A stretch of 64,000 nucleotides of DNA from Mycoplasma sp. CSL7503-lung (lineage in GTDB: Bacteria > Bacillota_I > Bacilli_A > Mycoplasmatales > Metamycoplasmataceae). Below the pieces are notes generated by a model. That model was not told the DNA's origin and searched no databases. It saw only the letters and a program-made list of their open reading frames with translations. Shown one piece after another: positions 11,336 through 23,520 of this stretch. Each line of letters starts with the position of its first letter. Positions within the stretch are counted from its first letter, which is position 1. The position numbers and the translations under genes are program-made. Location of the stretch: contig NZ_JAOPHP010000003.1 of the NCBI RefSeq assembly GCF_025515455.1, forward strand, positions 1 to 64,000, given 5' to 3'.

Positions 11336-12457
11336 TTAAATTATTATTATATTTTTATCTCTCGTATATTTTTTTATTTTATCTATTATTGTGTCCCAAC
11401 CAAACAACGAAAACCTTTTATAAATCGCACTTTTGATTATATGATTTATACCTATTTCGGCCAATCCACCCAAATAATTTGACCTCTGAAAAGTATTAAA
11501 AATAGAGTTAATATTTTTTAAAAAATATCTTAAAAACTTTTCTAACTCAATTCTTTTGTCTTTAAAAACACATTCATTTTTCAATTTATTTATCATATTT
11601 TTTATTAGTTTTATAACACTATCAAATTCCAATTTTTTTAATTTTTCTTGAACTCAACCATACAAATTTACCCTAAAAATTTTCTTGTTTTGCTTGTTTC
11701 GTCTTTTTGTAAAACCTATTAAATCAAACAAAATTTTGTTAAAATGGAACAAATCATAATACCTTTTTACACCTATTTTTTCAGCAATTTTATTGATAAA
11801 AGTTGCTCCATCGCCACTAATTTTTATCTTATTTTTAGGGTATTTTTTACCTAAAAAATCTATTATTTTCTTGCTTATATTTTCAACCGAACCGTTAATT
11901 TTATTAAAAATAAAACAAGTTTGTTGCTTGTTTTTATTTGTTAATAACACCATTCTTAACATAACTTTTTCTTTAATTCGTCCCCTATTAATCTTCGTAT
12001 ATGTATCATCAATATCAATCTGAACACCATCACTATAATCAATTTTTTCGCTATCTTTTTTATCTAAATTATTAAATAATCCTTTCTTTTTATGATAATA
12101 AAAGATATCTAGCGGAACATAAAAATCTACTTTTTTAGATTTTCTACGTCTAAAATTATTTGATAAATAAGCCTTATAAATATCTTGAAAAAATCATTTA
12201 GATCTACCTATTTTTTTAACAATTTCATTATGATAATAAGTAAATGTTCTCCCAGTAATTTTATCTTTATAACGTGTTAAATTGTATTCAACTTCAACTC
12301 CATAAATAATTAATTTTCTTTTAACCGTTTTATAAACAATTCAATTTTTATATTTAATATCTACTTTTCTTTGTTGTGTTCTAAAAATCTTTTCTTCATA
12401 ATTAAACTGTTCGATTAATTTATTAATCACTAATTTTTCATATTCATTTAAATTCAT
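11336..12457 (-). CDS. DDE transposase, ISLre2/UPF0236 (Mutator-like) type
   Basis: A 373-residue protein reading through three TGA codons. The candidate DDE residues are Asp150 in IDIDDTY, Asp216 in SGDGATFI followed by the typical YDLFHFNK, and Glu334 in LGGLAEIGINH; this pattern is characteristic of the UPF0236/ISLre2 group. It lies at the downstream end of the element on the same strand as the transfer genes, as the DDE transposase does in other mycoplasma ICEs. It is therefore probably the ICE's own recombinase rather than a separate IS; no IS ends are visible around it. Its 373 residues are a little short for the family, but no truncation is evident. Confidence 0.8.
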
Positions 12458-12520
12458 ATAAATATTTTATAAAAATACTTGACTATCTGATTTGATATGA
12501 TAAAATAATTACATATAGAA

Positions 12521-12562
12521 TTTTGAGGGGTTGTGGGTGATTCTAAAAATAAATTCTGTATT
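12521..12562. repeat. Partial copy of the oriT-like arm
   Basis: About 42 bases resemble 32583-32622, the right arm of the nested inverted repeat beside the relaxase, including GGTTGYGGGTG and TAAAAATAAATTCTGT. A promoter-like TTGACT (about 12480) with TAAAAT on the + strand lies just before it and a terminator just after, so a short RNA from here is possible but unproven. Confidence 0.5.
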
Positions 12563-12572
12563 CAAGTGAAAG

Positions 12573-12602
12573 AAAAAAAACGCTTTTAATAAGCGTTTTT
12601 TT
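12573..12602. terminator. Bidirectional terminator after the ICE toxin-like gene
   Basis: AAAACGCTT pairs with AAGCGTTTT, with A and T runs on both sides. It overlaps the stop codon of the toxin-like gene and can act on either strand. A decayed version follows the paralogue at 51.63 kb. Confidence 0.8.
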
Positions 12603-13344
12603 ATATCTCAATTTCAAAACCATTATCAATTTCTTTTTCTTTATCTTCACTATTGATAACATCTAAATAAATTGATTTAGTATAATATTTTTCATAGTTA
12701 TCAATAAGATATTGATCTACATTTTCAGAATTTTTATATTCTGTTAATTGATTATCATTCATATTTTTCAAAATTCTAATTAACCCATCAAGATGTGATA
12801 TAGTTGCTTCTGCGTCATTTACCTGTTCTTTAAAATCATCAGAAGTTTTATTTATTGTTATTTCTCCACTATATTTAGTTGATTTTAAAACTTCATTAGC
12901 AGATTTATACTTTTCATTAATTGTTATTCTTTGAATAGTTAAATAATCAGATTCTAATCTATTATAAAGTTCATTAATTATTTTTCTAGAATCTTCATTA
13001 TTTAATTGATATAAAGTATCAAATTGCTTATTTTTATATATTTTAAAGAATTCACTACTCTTCATTACTTGTATTGACGATGTATTTATATATGATTTTT
13101 TATCATCTTCTGCATCTTTATTTTTAAAATTAACAATAACTTCTCCTTCGTATTTTACTCTATAATCATATGAAGACCTAGAATTTAAAAAATAAACATC
13201 TTCTCCGCTATAAAATACAATTAAAGGTCTTTTATCTCTAAAGTTTCCATAAGCTTTAATTTTATCTCCATTAATATCGTGTGATAATGTATCAACTTTT
13301 CTACCAAAGGCGTTAGTTTTTCTATCTCAAGCTTTTCAAAACAT
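12601..13344 (-). CDS. Toxin-like protein of a putative RNA-antitoxin (type III-like) locus, ICE copy
   Basis: A 247-residue soluble protein with no signal peptide, starting at ATG 13344 behind AAGGAG. The N-terminal 110 residues form a compact beta-rich domain (FYSGEDVYFLN, KYEGEVIVNF, then KKSYINTSSI). A helical C-terminal part follows. A domain of this kind ending in a 'Ser-Tyr-Ile-x-x-Ser-x-Ile' strand and helices resembles ToxN/AbiQ-type endoribonucleases, but I see no decisive motif. The stronger argument is context: a promoter, a structured RNA with repeats and an intrinsic terminator directly precede the gene. A close, collinear paralogue lies at 50883-51632 with the same upstream arrangement. 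Alternatively it is an attenuated ICE accessory gene of unknown role. Confidence 0.6.
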
Positions 13345-13371
13345 ATTTCTCCTTACATAAAAATTATAAAA

Positions 13372-13401
13372 TAAAAAAAGCGACATAACTACTGTTATGC
13401 C
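13372..13401 (-). terminator. Intrinsic terminator between leader RNA and toxin-like gene
   Basis: On the - strand GGCATAAC pairs with GTTATGTC (one G-U pair), followed by GC and seven T. It stands between the structured RNA and the ribosome binding site. The same hairpin, with a changed loop base, occurs at 50831-50859. Confidence 0.8.
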
Positions 13402-13499
13402 TGAAAAATACTTTTTTCTCCGCTTATTCCGTCCCCGATATATTCCAATTATAAGTACCTAAACGGAAAGTCCCCTTATCGTTTCAAATATATCACTGC
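13402..13499 (-). ncRNA. Structured leader RNA, candidate RNA antitoxin (ICE copy)
   Basis: About 100 nt between the -10 box and the terminator. Two similar segments (13471-13493 and 13419-13443) lie 52 nt apart; each reads ATATAT, then ACG, then ATAAG and GGA. The 5' GATATATT can pair fully with AATATATC further on. The copy at 50.7 kb keeps the 52-nt spacing and the pairing, but with different bases (TGTATATT with AATATATG, using wobble pairs). That argues for a selected RNA fold. It could be a repeat-type antitoxin RNA or a riboswitch/attenuator; I match no known riboswitch. Confidence 0.55.
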
Positions 13500-13505
13500 A
13501 TATAT

Positions 13506-13511
13506 ATTATA
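13506..13511 (-). promoter_or_regulatory. -10 box of the leader RNA
   Basis: TATAAT on the - strand lies about 105 bases upstream of the terminator. The paralogous locus has TATAAT at the matching place (50713-50718). Confidence 0.5.
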
Positions 13512-13519
13512 TATAAAAA

Positions 13520-13558
13520 TTATTTTTTTAATATTTTTTTAATATTTTTTTAATATTT
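13520..13558. repeat. 11-bp tandem repeat of A/T tracts upstream of the leader-RNA promoter
   Basis: Three to four copies of TTTTTTTAATA follow each other with an 11-base period, close to one helical turn. They sit upstream of the -10 box at 13506-13511. Phased A-tracts bend DNA and can act as UP elements. Confidence 0.6.
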
Positions 13559-13561
13559 TTT

Positions 13562-16500
13562 TTATTTTATTTTTATTTTACGTTTTTTACTAATACCTAA
13601 TTTTCAACCAAACTTAATTGCTAATAACTTAACTCAAAATATAGATGATATTAAAATAGCTAGCCCAATAACTCCTAAGAAGCTATAACCAATAGCTTTA
13701 CCAACATTAATATTTTCTTTTGTTTTAGGTTTATCAAAATTATTATTTTTATCTTTTTCAGCTTGCTTGATTTTTTCAATTATATCTTTAATCTTATCAT
13801 TATTATTTATGGTATCTTTACTATCTTCAAAAACTAGTTTATCAGTTTTATTTTTATTATTTGTTATACCATTTAATTTTATTTTAGAACGGTTATTATC
13901 ATTCAGTATATTATCTAATTTTATCTTTGAATTATCAGTGTTATTATTTATTAATCTCAAATTAGAAATATCATTATTTTCACTTTTTTTATCTAGTTCT
14001 ATTTTTGCTATATTGTTGTTTGTGTTAGGTGTAAAAATAGATATTTTATTTTCACTTATCGGTAAGTTTAATCTTTCATTTTTTCCGTTATAAATATCAA
14101 TATTATAATTATCAATAATTTTCTTATATTCTTCTAATGAATAATAATTACCAACAACTCCAAAAGCAAAATTGAAGCTTCTATTTTTAACAGGAACAAC
14201 AACATAATCTTTATATAAAGTTATATTCTTATTTTTATAATTTAACAATTCATTTATAACCTTATTTCTTAATTTTTCTAACTTTTGAATAGCTTCTAAA
14301 TTGTTTGGTTTTAATTGTATTTCTTCACCATTTTTACTAATGTATTCATCTATTTTTTTCTTATATTCTCTTAAATTACTATTTAAATTAGAATCATTAA
14401 AATTAAATAATAAATCTAATCAATAAATTATCGAGTCACTACCAAATACATTAAAATCAACACCAATTTTAAGATTAATTTGCTTAGCAATATTGACTAT
14501 TGAATTTAATGAATTATTTTTAATTGTATTTATATTATCACTATTTAAAATTATTAATTCTTCATTTAATAAATCATTTAAATCATCTAAATTAACAATA
14601 TCATTTTTACCTAAATTTATAAAACTAAAATCTTTAAACCCTTTAATATTAGCATTATTACCAACAACTCTTAAAAATACCTTTGAATTATTATTTTTCA
14701 ATCTAGATAAATCAGAGTTTAAATTATTAATTTTTAAATCTTTTCCTATTTCTAATTTGATATTTTTTCCATTATTAAACTTATCTAAAAACCCATTTAG
14801 AACATTTAAAATTGATTTTTTAATCGTATTTTCATAAATTTTATCTATTTCATATTCGCTCTTATTTTCATTGCTTTTTCTTATATTCGACTTATCAACT
14901 TTGATAATATTATCAAGTGTTGCGTTTTCAAAAATATCATTGATATTTATAGGTGGATAAATTACATTTCAAGCATCATTAGTATATTTCATTTGTGTCT
15001 TCGAGTTGCTAAAATCATTTAATCCTCTAATATTGATATTTTTAGGCAAGAACACATCTTCTTCACTTGTTTTTATATTTATATTGCCTGCTTGTTCTAT
15101 AAAATCATTAATTTTACTTTCAGAGCTAAATTCTGAAATATCATAATCAATACCATATTCTAATGTTTTTATATTATTTTTTAAACTATGTTTATTGAGT
15201 TGTTCTTGAACGAACTCTTTTATTTTTTTAACTATTTCATCTTTTTGTTCTCCAACAAGACCATTTAAATTTAAAACATCATTAAAAGTTGTTGTAGCAA
15301 ATATGTTTATATTATTTTTATTAGTTTCTAATTCATCATACAAATTATTGTTAATGTATTCTAAATAAAGTTTTTTAATAGTGTTATAGTTTAATTTATA
15401 AATTTCATTGCTCTTATAATGTTTCTTTTTGATTAAATAAGCTATAAAAGAATTAGCAATAGTATTATTATCCAAATCTCAAAAATCAAAAATAACATCG
15501 TTTATATTTATATTGTTTGTTGTTCTTAATTTTTTCTTTTTAATTTCATCTAAAAAATAAGTTAGTTGTTTATTGTTTTCATCAATCAGAATCAACCTTA
15601 CATCAGAAATATTATTTTTAACTCTTCCAACAACAATATAAAGCCCTTCATTCGACATATAAGCAGATTCAGATTCTCCTTTTTCCTTATTAAGATTAAT
15701 AATTTTTTTATTACCAACAACATATGAATCGTCTGCATCTTTTCTATATAATTGATAAATATAATAATCTGATATATCAGTATTTGAATTGCTAAAAATA
15801 TTCCTTAAAGCACCTTTTCCTAAAACCGAAGCTTCGGCTAACAAACCATACTCAAAAGATTTTCTCAATTTAGGATATAAAAAATAGAGTTTATCTAAAA
15901 TATTAGAATCGAATAAAGAAGCTTTTAAATATACTAATTGCTTTTTAGTTCCTGTTTCAGCATCAATAAACGGATCATATTTATCATTTTTAAGCGGATT
16001 CCCGTTTTTATCTGTTAAAACACCGTTTTCATCACTTAAATATGGACTAATCAATTTCTTTTGTTCTTTATTACTTTCAGGATCTCAAGCATAGTATTTA
16101 ATTTTTTGATTTAAATCAAAAGAATTAACTATTAATTTTAATTTATACTCACCTTCAATTTCAGTATTGTTAGAACCTTTTCTATATTTATACACTTCTA
16201 TAATGTATTCATTTTTATAATGTGAATTTTCATTATTAGGATCAGAACTATCTTTATCATTAAATTTAATTCTTTGCTTATCATTAATTGAACTTCTATT
16301 ATCTCTCATATCAAAAATGAAATTTCTATTTAAAACATCAACTCGTTTTTTATTTACAAAAACAACTTCTGTTTCATCTTCATCGGCTTCATATCTTAAT
16401 TCAACCGGAGCATTTACTTCAAAAGCACCACCATAATTTTTAGTTAAATCTTCATTTTCAATTTTTTTCATTGTATCTAAAACTAATTGGTCTTCAATTC

Positions 16501-18280
16501 TATTTATATTATTAACTAACTTATTAATTGAAATGTTGTTATTTATTACTTTACTTAAATTGAATCTTAGTTTTTGTCTAATGTTTAAATTTCTAATTGT
16601 ATTTTTGTATATTTCAGAATCTTTTAATCTAAATGGTAAGTTAGAATATATTAATTTACCCGAATCAGATAAAAATTCATTTAACATATTTAGACTTAAT
16701 AAAACATTATTTTTATCATAAATTGTTTTATCATACAACTCAAAAGTATGATTTAAAGTTGTTCTTAAATTTCTTTGCAAAGCTTCTTTAATTGAAATAT
16801 TATTTTTTTTAATATCAAAAAGATTTAATTTTAAATTTATTCTTTTTTTATTATTTTCTATAACATTAAAACTATATTTAAAAATAAATTGATAATCTTT
16901 ATATCTAATTATGTATTCTTTACTACTTAATAATTCATTTATTTTTTCATAGTTTGTTTTTGAATTCAAAAACACTTTTTTATCAATATCATCATCTAAA
17001 TTACTATTTTCACCAGAATCAGATATTAAATTAATCACATTGTTTTTAATCATATTTCCAAAAATTCTTCTTATATGAGAATCGTGCTTATTAGAATTTG
17101 CTAATAAAAGTATTAAAAACCTTAAATCTTCTGGATCTCATTCAAATATGCTTGTAAAAGTTAATGTTGTATTTGCTTTTTCTAAAACATTTATATCAAC
17201 ATTTTCTAAATTTTCAGATTCTTGTGGAATTTCATCCTTATCAACTATTTGAAGATTAATATCAGAACTTCAATTTCATTTCGAAGGATAAAAATTCACC
17301 CTATCTTTAACTTTTTCTTTTCAAACGGTATTATAAGTAATAAATGAATTATCATAAACAATACCGTTTTCATATTTAAACATTTCTTTTTGAGAACTAA
17401 AACCTAAGTTTATACTCTTTTTTGGAAATTTAATAATATTGTTCTCATCAAAAAATGTATTATTTACATCATATGCATCTTTTCTATCGTGTCTTGTCTC
17501 AACAACATAATTATAATTACCAACATTTTTTGTTGTGCTAGTTGTATAATATCTATTTCTTTCGTTTTCATCGTTTCAAAATAATCAATTATTCTTATTT
17601 GCTATTTTTTTCAAATTTGTATCAACACCTAAATTATTTAAAAAGTTTAAAAAATCTTTTTTATTTATCGAAATATAATCTGAATTTATAGAAAAATTAG
17701 AATTATAATCTCTCAATTTTTCATTAGATATGATTAAGTCATTTTTATTTGTAAATTTATTTACATAACTTTTATAATTAAGATTATGCTTATTTTCTTG
17801 ATATCAACTTGAATTATTAGAAATACCATAATTGATTAAGTTATTAAAATTAATTGTTTTAGTTTTAGTCTTATTATTTAAATTAAATCAATATACATTA
17901 TCAAAATTTGAAATTCCACTTTCAGAATTATCAATAACTCCACCATAGCCATCATCTTCAAGTTCTCCATCAATTTCAGGATCACCACTATTTCAATAAA
18001 TTTTTGAATTACCGTTAAAATTTATTTTTGATTCATATTCATCTTTAACAATAAAACTTTTAAATACATTTAATGTTTCACCAACTTCTTTAAAACTATT
18101 AAATCTTTTTGGATTAGTATTATCAAAATGTTTATAAAAACTATCTTTTCAAACGTCGGGTATATTATCTAACTTAAATTTTTCTATATTTTGTTCTTCT
18201 TCACTTGAAGTACTAACTATAAATATCGGACTTAACGGTAAAGCTATCAAACCTAATTTTAAAAAATTAAATTTTTTCAT
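13562..18280 (-). CDS. Very large ICE surface protein
   Basis: A 1572-residue protein under TGA=Trp with no TAA or TAG in between. An N-terminal signal peptide (about residues 1-24, no lipobox Cys) is followed by a long, Asn/Lys/Asp-rich extracellular region. A single C-terminal membrane span (Gly-Tyr-Ser-Phe-Leu-Gly-Val-Ile-Gly-Leu-Ala) and a short basic tail end it. I recognise no enzymatic domain. Its place after TraE and before the transposase, and its surface topology, suggest a role in donor-recipient contact (inference). Its start overlaps the upstream gene by 14 bases. Degenerate copies of its last 55-170 bases occur at 49.66, 49.92 and 50.60 kb. Confidence 0.85.
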
Positions 18281-18986
18281 TTTTTTCAAATTCACCTTCA
18301 ATATAATTTTCAAAAGTTTCATTGTATTTTTTGTTTAGTTTTTCAATCTTTTTTAGAATCACATCATTTTCTTGATTAATTAATGTTCTAAAATCTTTAA
18401 AGTAGTTTGATTCTTTTAAAACTTCACTTGATAAATTATCAATTTCATCAGTTCTATCAAATCTTTCAAAAATAACGTTTATTAATATGTCTAACTTTTT
18501 ATTAATAATATTTTGATTAATTCTTATATTATTAATGTTTTGGTCTATATCTTGTTTGAAAGGAGACATCGAAGCAAAAATAGCTTTTCTTAAACTATAA
18601 AATAAATCATCTTTTGTTTTTCTTAAAGCCACTTTCTTATCATTATCATCAATTAATTTATGAATAACTTCTTTCATTTCTAAATAAACCGTAGAACCAC
18701 TTTTTTCAATTTCTTGTTTTCAATTAAAATATTGTATCAATTTATCTTTTCCTGTAATTCTAGTAGAAATAACAATACCATCATTATCTAATGCTTTTTT
18801 TATTTTCTCTTCTTTTCTTTTTGTATATTTTCGCTTTTTCTTTGGTTCAGATTCTTCTAAATCATTTTCATTATCAACTTCATCACTTTGATTTTCAATT
18901 TCATTATCTAAATCAACATTATTTTCTATTTCTTCATTTTGAATGTCTTTTAACTCTTCTTTTTCTTCTAATAATTCTTCGTTCAT
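18267..18986 (-). CDS. Acidic/basic coiled-coil ICE protein
   Basis: A 239-residue protein crossing a TGA at 18720. The first 45 residues are almost pure Glu/Asp/Asn. A basic cluster follows (PKKKRKYTKRKEEKIKK, about residue 49), and the rest is helical with coiled-coil character. There is no signal or membrane span, so it is probably cytoplasmic. It starts two bases after the TraE stop and overlaps the surface-protein gene. The basic patch could bind DNA, but this is not more than a guess. Confidence 0.75.
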
Positions 18987-18987
18987 T

Positions 18988-21744
18988 TTAAAATCCTTTC
19001 TTAAAGAATAATTCTTTTTCTAATTCAGAATAATAAACATTAACTTTAAATCTTTGATTATTATTAACCGAAAATAAAATTTTTCCTGCTTGTTTTTGTG
19101 CTAAATACTTAATTTCATTTTTAAGTAATTTAGAAGAGTTTTTATATAAAAGTTGAACCGCATCGATATCATCATCCTTCAACCCAAAAAATATTGAATA
19201 ATTACAATTTTGTATTATTCTTGAAGCACTATCAGCAATCATTGGATTAGCTTTATAATCACCCGGATTTTGTGTTGTATGAATTGTTCCACCGTCAAAT
19301 TTTCTAATTGTTTTAGTAATATTAGTAATATAATCTAACGTAATTGTATTTTTAGCGTCTATATAAATATGTTCTTCATCAATTACTAAAAGAGTTCTAG
19401 TGATTAAATCATCAATAATACTCTTATCTAATATTTTTAAATTATTATCTTTCTTATATTTATTAAGTATTTTTTCATTGTTTAAAAAGTTATTATAAAT
19501 TATTTCATTACATATATTTAACACAATTAAAATACCTAATTTAGCCGAAATTGTATCATTTGTAGATGTTAAATTAATCATATTAAAAACAATTAAATCA
19601 TTATCTAAAATTAAATTAGTTTTACCATTAAATATCTCTTGATATTTACCATTATCTTCAAAATAAAATTTAAATTGCTCTATAAACCTATTAATAATTT
19701 TTTGCTTTTGGTCTTTATCAAACATTTTATCAACGTTATAACTCTCTAAAAATTTAATAAAATCACTAATTGTATATCAATCATTATCACTTAAATCAGT
19801 TAAAGAATTTAATTGATAAATTCCTTTTTTAACATAAAAATCTTTTAATAGATTTTGTAAAATCATTCAATTATAATTATCTAGTTCTCATAAAATACTA
19901 AAAAACTTTTCTAAAAACGATAAATGATTATTAATTAACAAATTAATATTATTTAAACCATCATTATCTTTTAATGTGTTTCTAACTTGTAAAATATTAA
20001 TTGTTGTATTTAAACCAGAACCCATATCAATAACTGTTCCACCGAATTTTTTAGCAAATTCAGTATATTCATTTTGCGGATCAATAATTATTGATTTATT
20101 TTTTAAAACATAATTACTAATAATCATTTTTTTAACCAGTGTTGATTTACCCATTCCGCTTGTACCAAGAATAAACATATTATGATTAGTTCTGTTTAAA
20201 TGTTGCAAACTAAAAATATCAAAACTTATTGGATTATTAGAACTTTCATTAAAACCCAAAAGTAAATTTTTATTATCATTTAAAATTTCATTATTAAAAG
20301 CATAGCCATAAGCAAAATTAAGACTACTCATTTGATAAGCTTCTTTATCTAATTTATAAGAAATCGATAAAGAACTATCTACAAAGCCTTCAAATTGTTT
20401 AAATAATAAATTATTTAAATATATTCTGCTTTTTCTTAAATGCATTTCATTATTTTTTTCTTTTTCTTTTAATTCGTTTAAAGAACTAGCTTCAGTAATT
20501 ACTAAAATATTTACATCATTTAATGTATATTCGCTTTCATTGATTTGAAATAATAATTCAGTTATAGCATTAGAATCCATATTGGTTCTAATATTACTTG
20601 ATATCTTATTATTAGATTCTAAATTAGTTGCTACATTTAAATGAGTTTTATCTAACATTTTATCAACAACTGTTTCAAGTGATTTATATGGATAATTATT
20701 AATAATAACTTTTGCATCCAAATTAAAAATACTTGATATTCAAGATTCGTTTAATTTAAAAGGCAATCTTGCTATTGATTTAATAGAAATAAAACTATCA
20801 TTCAATTTAATATGATTTGAATAAAATTCAACATTATCATATAAAAATAAATCATCTAAATAATTTTCACTTGTCTTATCTAACTTAATTCAAAAATCTT
20901 TTATTCTTTCGCTTGAAATACCAAAATTTCTATATTTATTTAAAAATTCTAATAAATCAATTCCTTCTAATTTTTCCAAACTCACTTTTATATCTTCAAA
21001 ATATGGAACAACATTCGAAGCTTCTTCATTTAACGAAAACGGATTATGTCCGTTAATAATCAAATAATATTGTTCTGATAATAAATCAGTATTAATTTTT
21101 CTAAAATCATTAAGATTAGAATTATTATATTCTTCTAATAATTCATTATTAAAAGCTTTATTTTTTATAAAATCAATATTCTTATCATAAGATATATTTT
21201 CATCTAGTTTAATAATCGAATACTTGTTCTTAAAAATATCTAATGTTCTAGCAAAATTTTCAATATAAGCATCTCTTGTTTCTTTATCTTCAGCCCACAA
21301 ATTAAATCCATTAATTTTAAACACACCAAAACAATTAAAGAACACATCTTTTTTATTAACTAATTTATCACCTAAAACTTTTTTATTAATTACAATATCA
21401 TCTTCATAAATATGACTAAAAGGGTTTAGTTCTAAACTATTTCTAACTTTGTTTTTACCATTTTTATTATATTTTTTCGGTGAAATCCAAAAAACTAACG
21501 CTCTTCATAAATAAACATAAATTTTATTATTAATTCTTTTTGAAGGTAAAATCAAAATCAAAAGTGGTAATGATATTGCTAGAAACGAAGCTCAAATAGC
21601 CCATTTTACCGCATAATCACTAAACAATAAATAAGATATTCCAAAAGCCACACCAATCACCACAATTAATTCGATAGCATCTTGCATTGTTAAAAATCTT
21701 GATATTTTTGTTTTTCTATTTTTTAATCTATTTGGTTGTAACAT
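18988..21744 (-). CDS. traE: TraE/VirB4-type conjugation ATPase
   Basis: A 918-residue VirB4 homologue. The N-terminus holds two membrane spans (about residues 24-70) in the manner of a VirB3-VirB4 fusion. The ATPase half has the P-loop GTSGMGKST at about 527-535 and Walker B LLVIDEEH with Asp789-Glu790, followed by the Gln-containing TIHTTQNPGDY segment typical of VirB4. VirB4 energises pilus assembly and substrate transfer in type IV secretion. The gene begins in a TAATG overlap with the VirB6-like gene. Eight or more TGA codons are read as Trp. Confidence 0.93.
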
Positions 21745-23087
21745 TATCTTCTCCCACCTTTTATAAATGATTTAAATATATTTTTAGGAACTCTAGTTAT
21801 TAATGAACGTTTTTTAACATTACCATCATTAATAAAGTTATTAATCATTTGGTTTTTTTGACCTTCACCTAAACTACTAAATCCTTCAAAATTATTATTA
21901 AAGTGTTTATTGGCCGCATCGAATTTAGCCTTATTAGTTGCATCAACAATTCTTGCCCTATTCTCGGCTCTAAACGGATTTCTAACTCTACCAGTCTGTC
22001 TGTTATAACTCAATTCTGTTCCAACATATTTAATAACAAATTGGCTTAATGTTTTATAAGCGTGAAAAGCACCGGCCATAAAAAAACCTTTCATAATCGA
22101 ACTTACTAAACCATTATAAGTATTAACAACAAAATTTTTAGCCTTATTAATCTCATCGGCTTTATCATTAATTTTTATATCTCTATTAAAAAAACTATTT
22201 CCTGTTGCTATAAATAAAAATAGCAATTTAAGACCTATTAAATATATTGATAAGCTTAATAAAGCACCTAAATAATCATCTTTTCAAATCATTATTTTTT
22301 TACCATTATCACCCAAGCTTCACGGTACAATAAACGGAAAAGTAACGAATAAAACTAACAAATGAAAGAGTTTAGTTATAATATCAAAAATAACTTGAAT
22401 CATTACTTGCGTTACCCAAATAGAACATAAAATAGCAATTGCCATTGATACAATCATACCAATCAAACTACCACCAATATTTGAATAATAAACGCTATAA
22501 TTCGACGGATTAAAAGAATTAAAAACACTGCTTCAATTACTATTTTCACTAGCTTTTATAACTTCATTTCAAGAATCGTCCGCCTTACCAGAATTTGCTA
22601 TAATCGCAATAAATGTATTTATATAAACAACACTATTACCAACTTCATCACCAGTTAAAATATTGGTTATATTTAAAACTATATAATTTAAACCAAACAA
22701 TAATGCTTGAATTAACATTAATAAAAATACACCTTTTAAAGCGGTTGATGCCGCACTTTTAATAATAGCCACTCCACGCTCGCTTGAATTCACTGAAAAT
22801 CTTATAATTATCAAAGCAAACATTATAACTCACAAAATAATCGATACTATCAAAAATTGGTATCAAACCGACGGAACATTTATTAAACTTTCGTTCTTAT
22901 TATAAGTTCCAAAACTCCCAAAAATTAAATAATTAGGGAATTCATAGCAAAGCGTATAAATCATTTGAATTAATGTTGAACTAATAACTAATAAAACTAA
23001 TAATATACTTGATAAAATAATATAAATTGGATAACCAACCACTCATTTAGCCAGTATTCCAATCAATGGTTCTAAAATAACACTCAA
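21744..23087 (-). CDS. VirB6/TrbL-like polytopic channel protein
   Basis: A 447-residue protein with about six to seven membrane spans, then a basic hydrophilic C-terminal tail of about 120 residues. The size, topology and position between a VirB2-like gene and VirB4 fit the VirB6/TrbL inner-membrane channel subunit. The start is probably TTG at 23087, six bases after AGAAGGAG; another TTG at 23093 touches the ribosome binding site and is less likely. Confidence 0.75.
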
Positions 23088-23099
23088 CTTCAACTCCTT

Positions 23100-23462
23100 C
23101 TAGTTTAATAAACTAGATTTTTTAATAATCTGAATATATTGTAAATTTATTAATTGTGTATTAGAACTTGCTTGAACTGCATTTACAATAATAGCTGCAA
23201 TTCCTCAAGCGAATAAAAGACCAACAATACCAACTATCGCTCACATTATTTTTTTATTATTTTGAATTCTTTTTTGCGGATCTGTTGTATGTGAATTTTG
23301 AAATATCGCAACAATAATCGCTCCAATCAATAACAATCCCGCAACCGCTAACATAACACCAAACACAGTATTTATAACCCTAAAAGTTTGGTTAGCAACA
23401 TTCTTAAATGCTGTATCATCCACAACAGCATTCATATATCTATAAATATTATCTAAAATCAT
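23100..23462 (-). CDS. VirB2/TrbC-like pilin-type protein
   Basis: A 120-residue protein with a short N-terminal region, two membrane spans (about 33-54 and 74-95) separated by a basic loop, and a short tail. Small two-span proteins just upstream of VirB6 and VirB4 are typical VirB2/TrbC pilins. No cleavage site is obvious. The ribosome binding site is AAGGAG, seven bases before the ATG. Confidence 0.65.
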
Positions 23463-23485
23463 TTTTTATCTCCTTAAAATTTAAT

Positions 23486-23520
23486 TAAAAAATAACTCTC
23501 AAAAATTGAAAGTTATTAAT
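23486..23520 (-). terminator. Terminator after the ICE lipoprotein gene
   Basis: On the - strand AATAACT pairs with AGTTATT around TTCAATTTTTGAG, followed by a T run. It overlaps the TAA stop of the lipoprotein gene and separates the upstream ICE genes from the VirB2-VirB6-VirB4 block. Confidence 0.65.

Noticed and set aside
11336-12457. A stand-alone insertion sequence
   Set aside because: No inverted repeats or target duplication are visible around the gene, and it is in the expected place and strand for the ICE recombinase.
12475-12602. A separate + strand small RNA gene (TTGACT, TAAAAT, then a terminator)
   Set aside because: The promoter has imperfect boxes, and the terminator is explained by the toxin-like gene ending there. 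Kept only as a possibility in the feature note.
13402-13499. A known riboswitch (purine, preQ1, SAM, TPP, fluoride, ZTP)
   Set aside because: None of the conserved cores I know for these classes is present, and the downstream protein is not metabolic.
13562-18280. Several separate ICE genes or a frameshifted pseudogene
   Set aside because: The breaks are again only TGA codons in a single frame.
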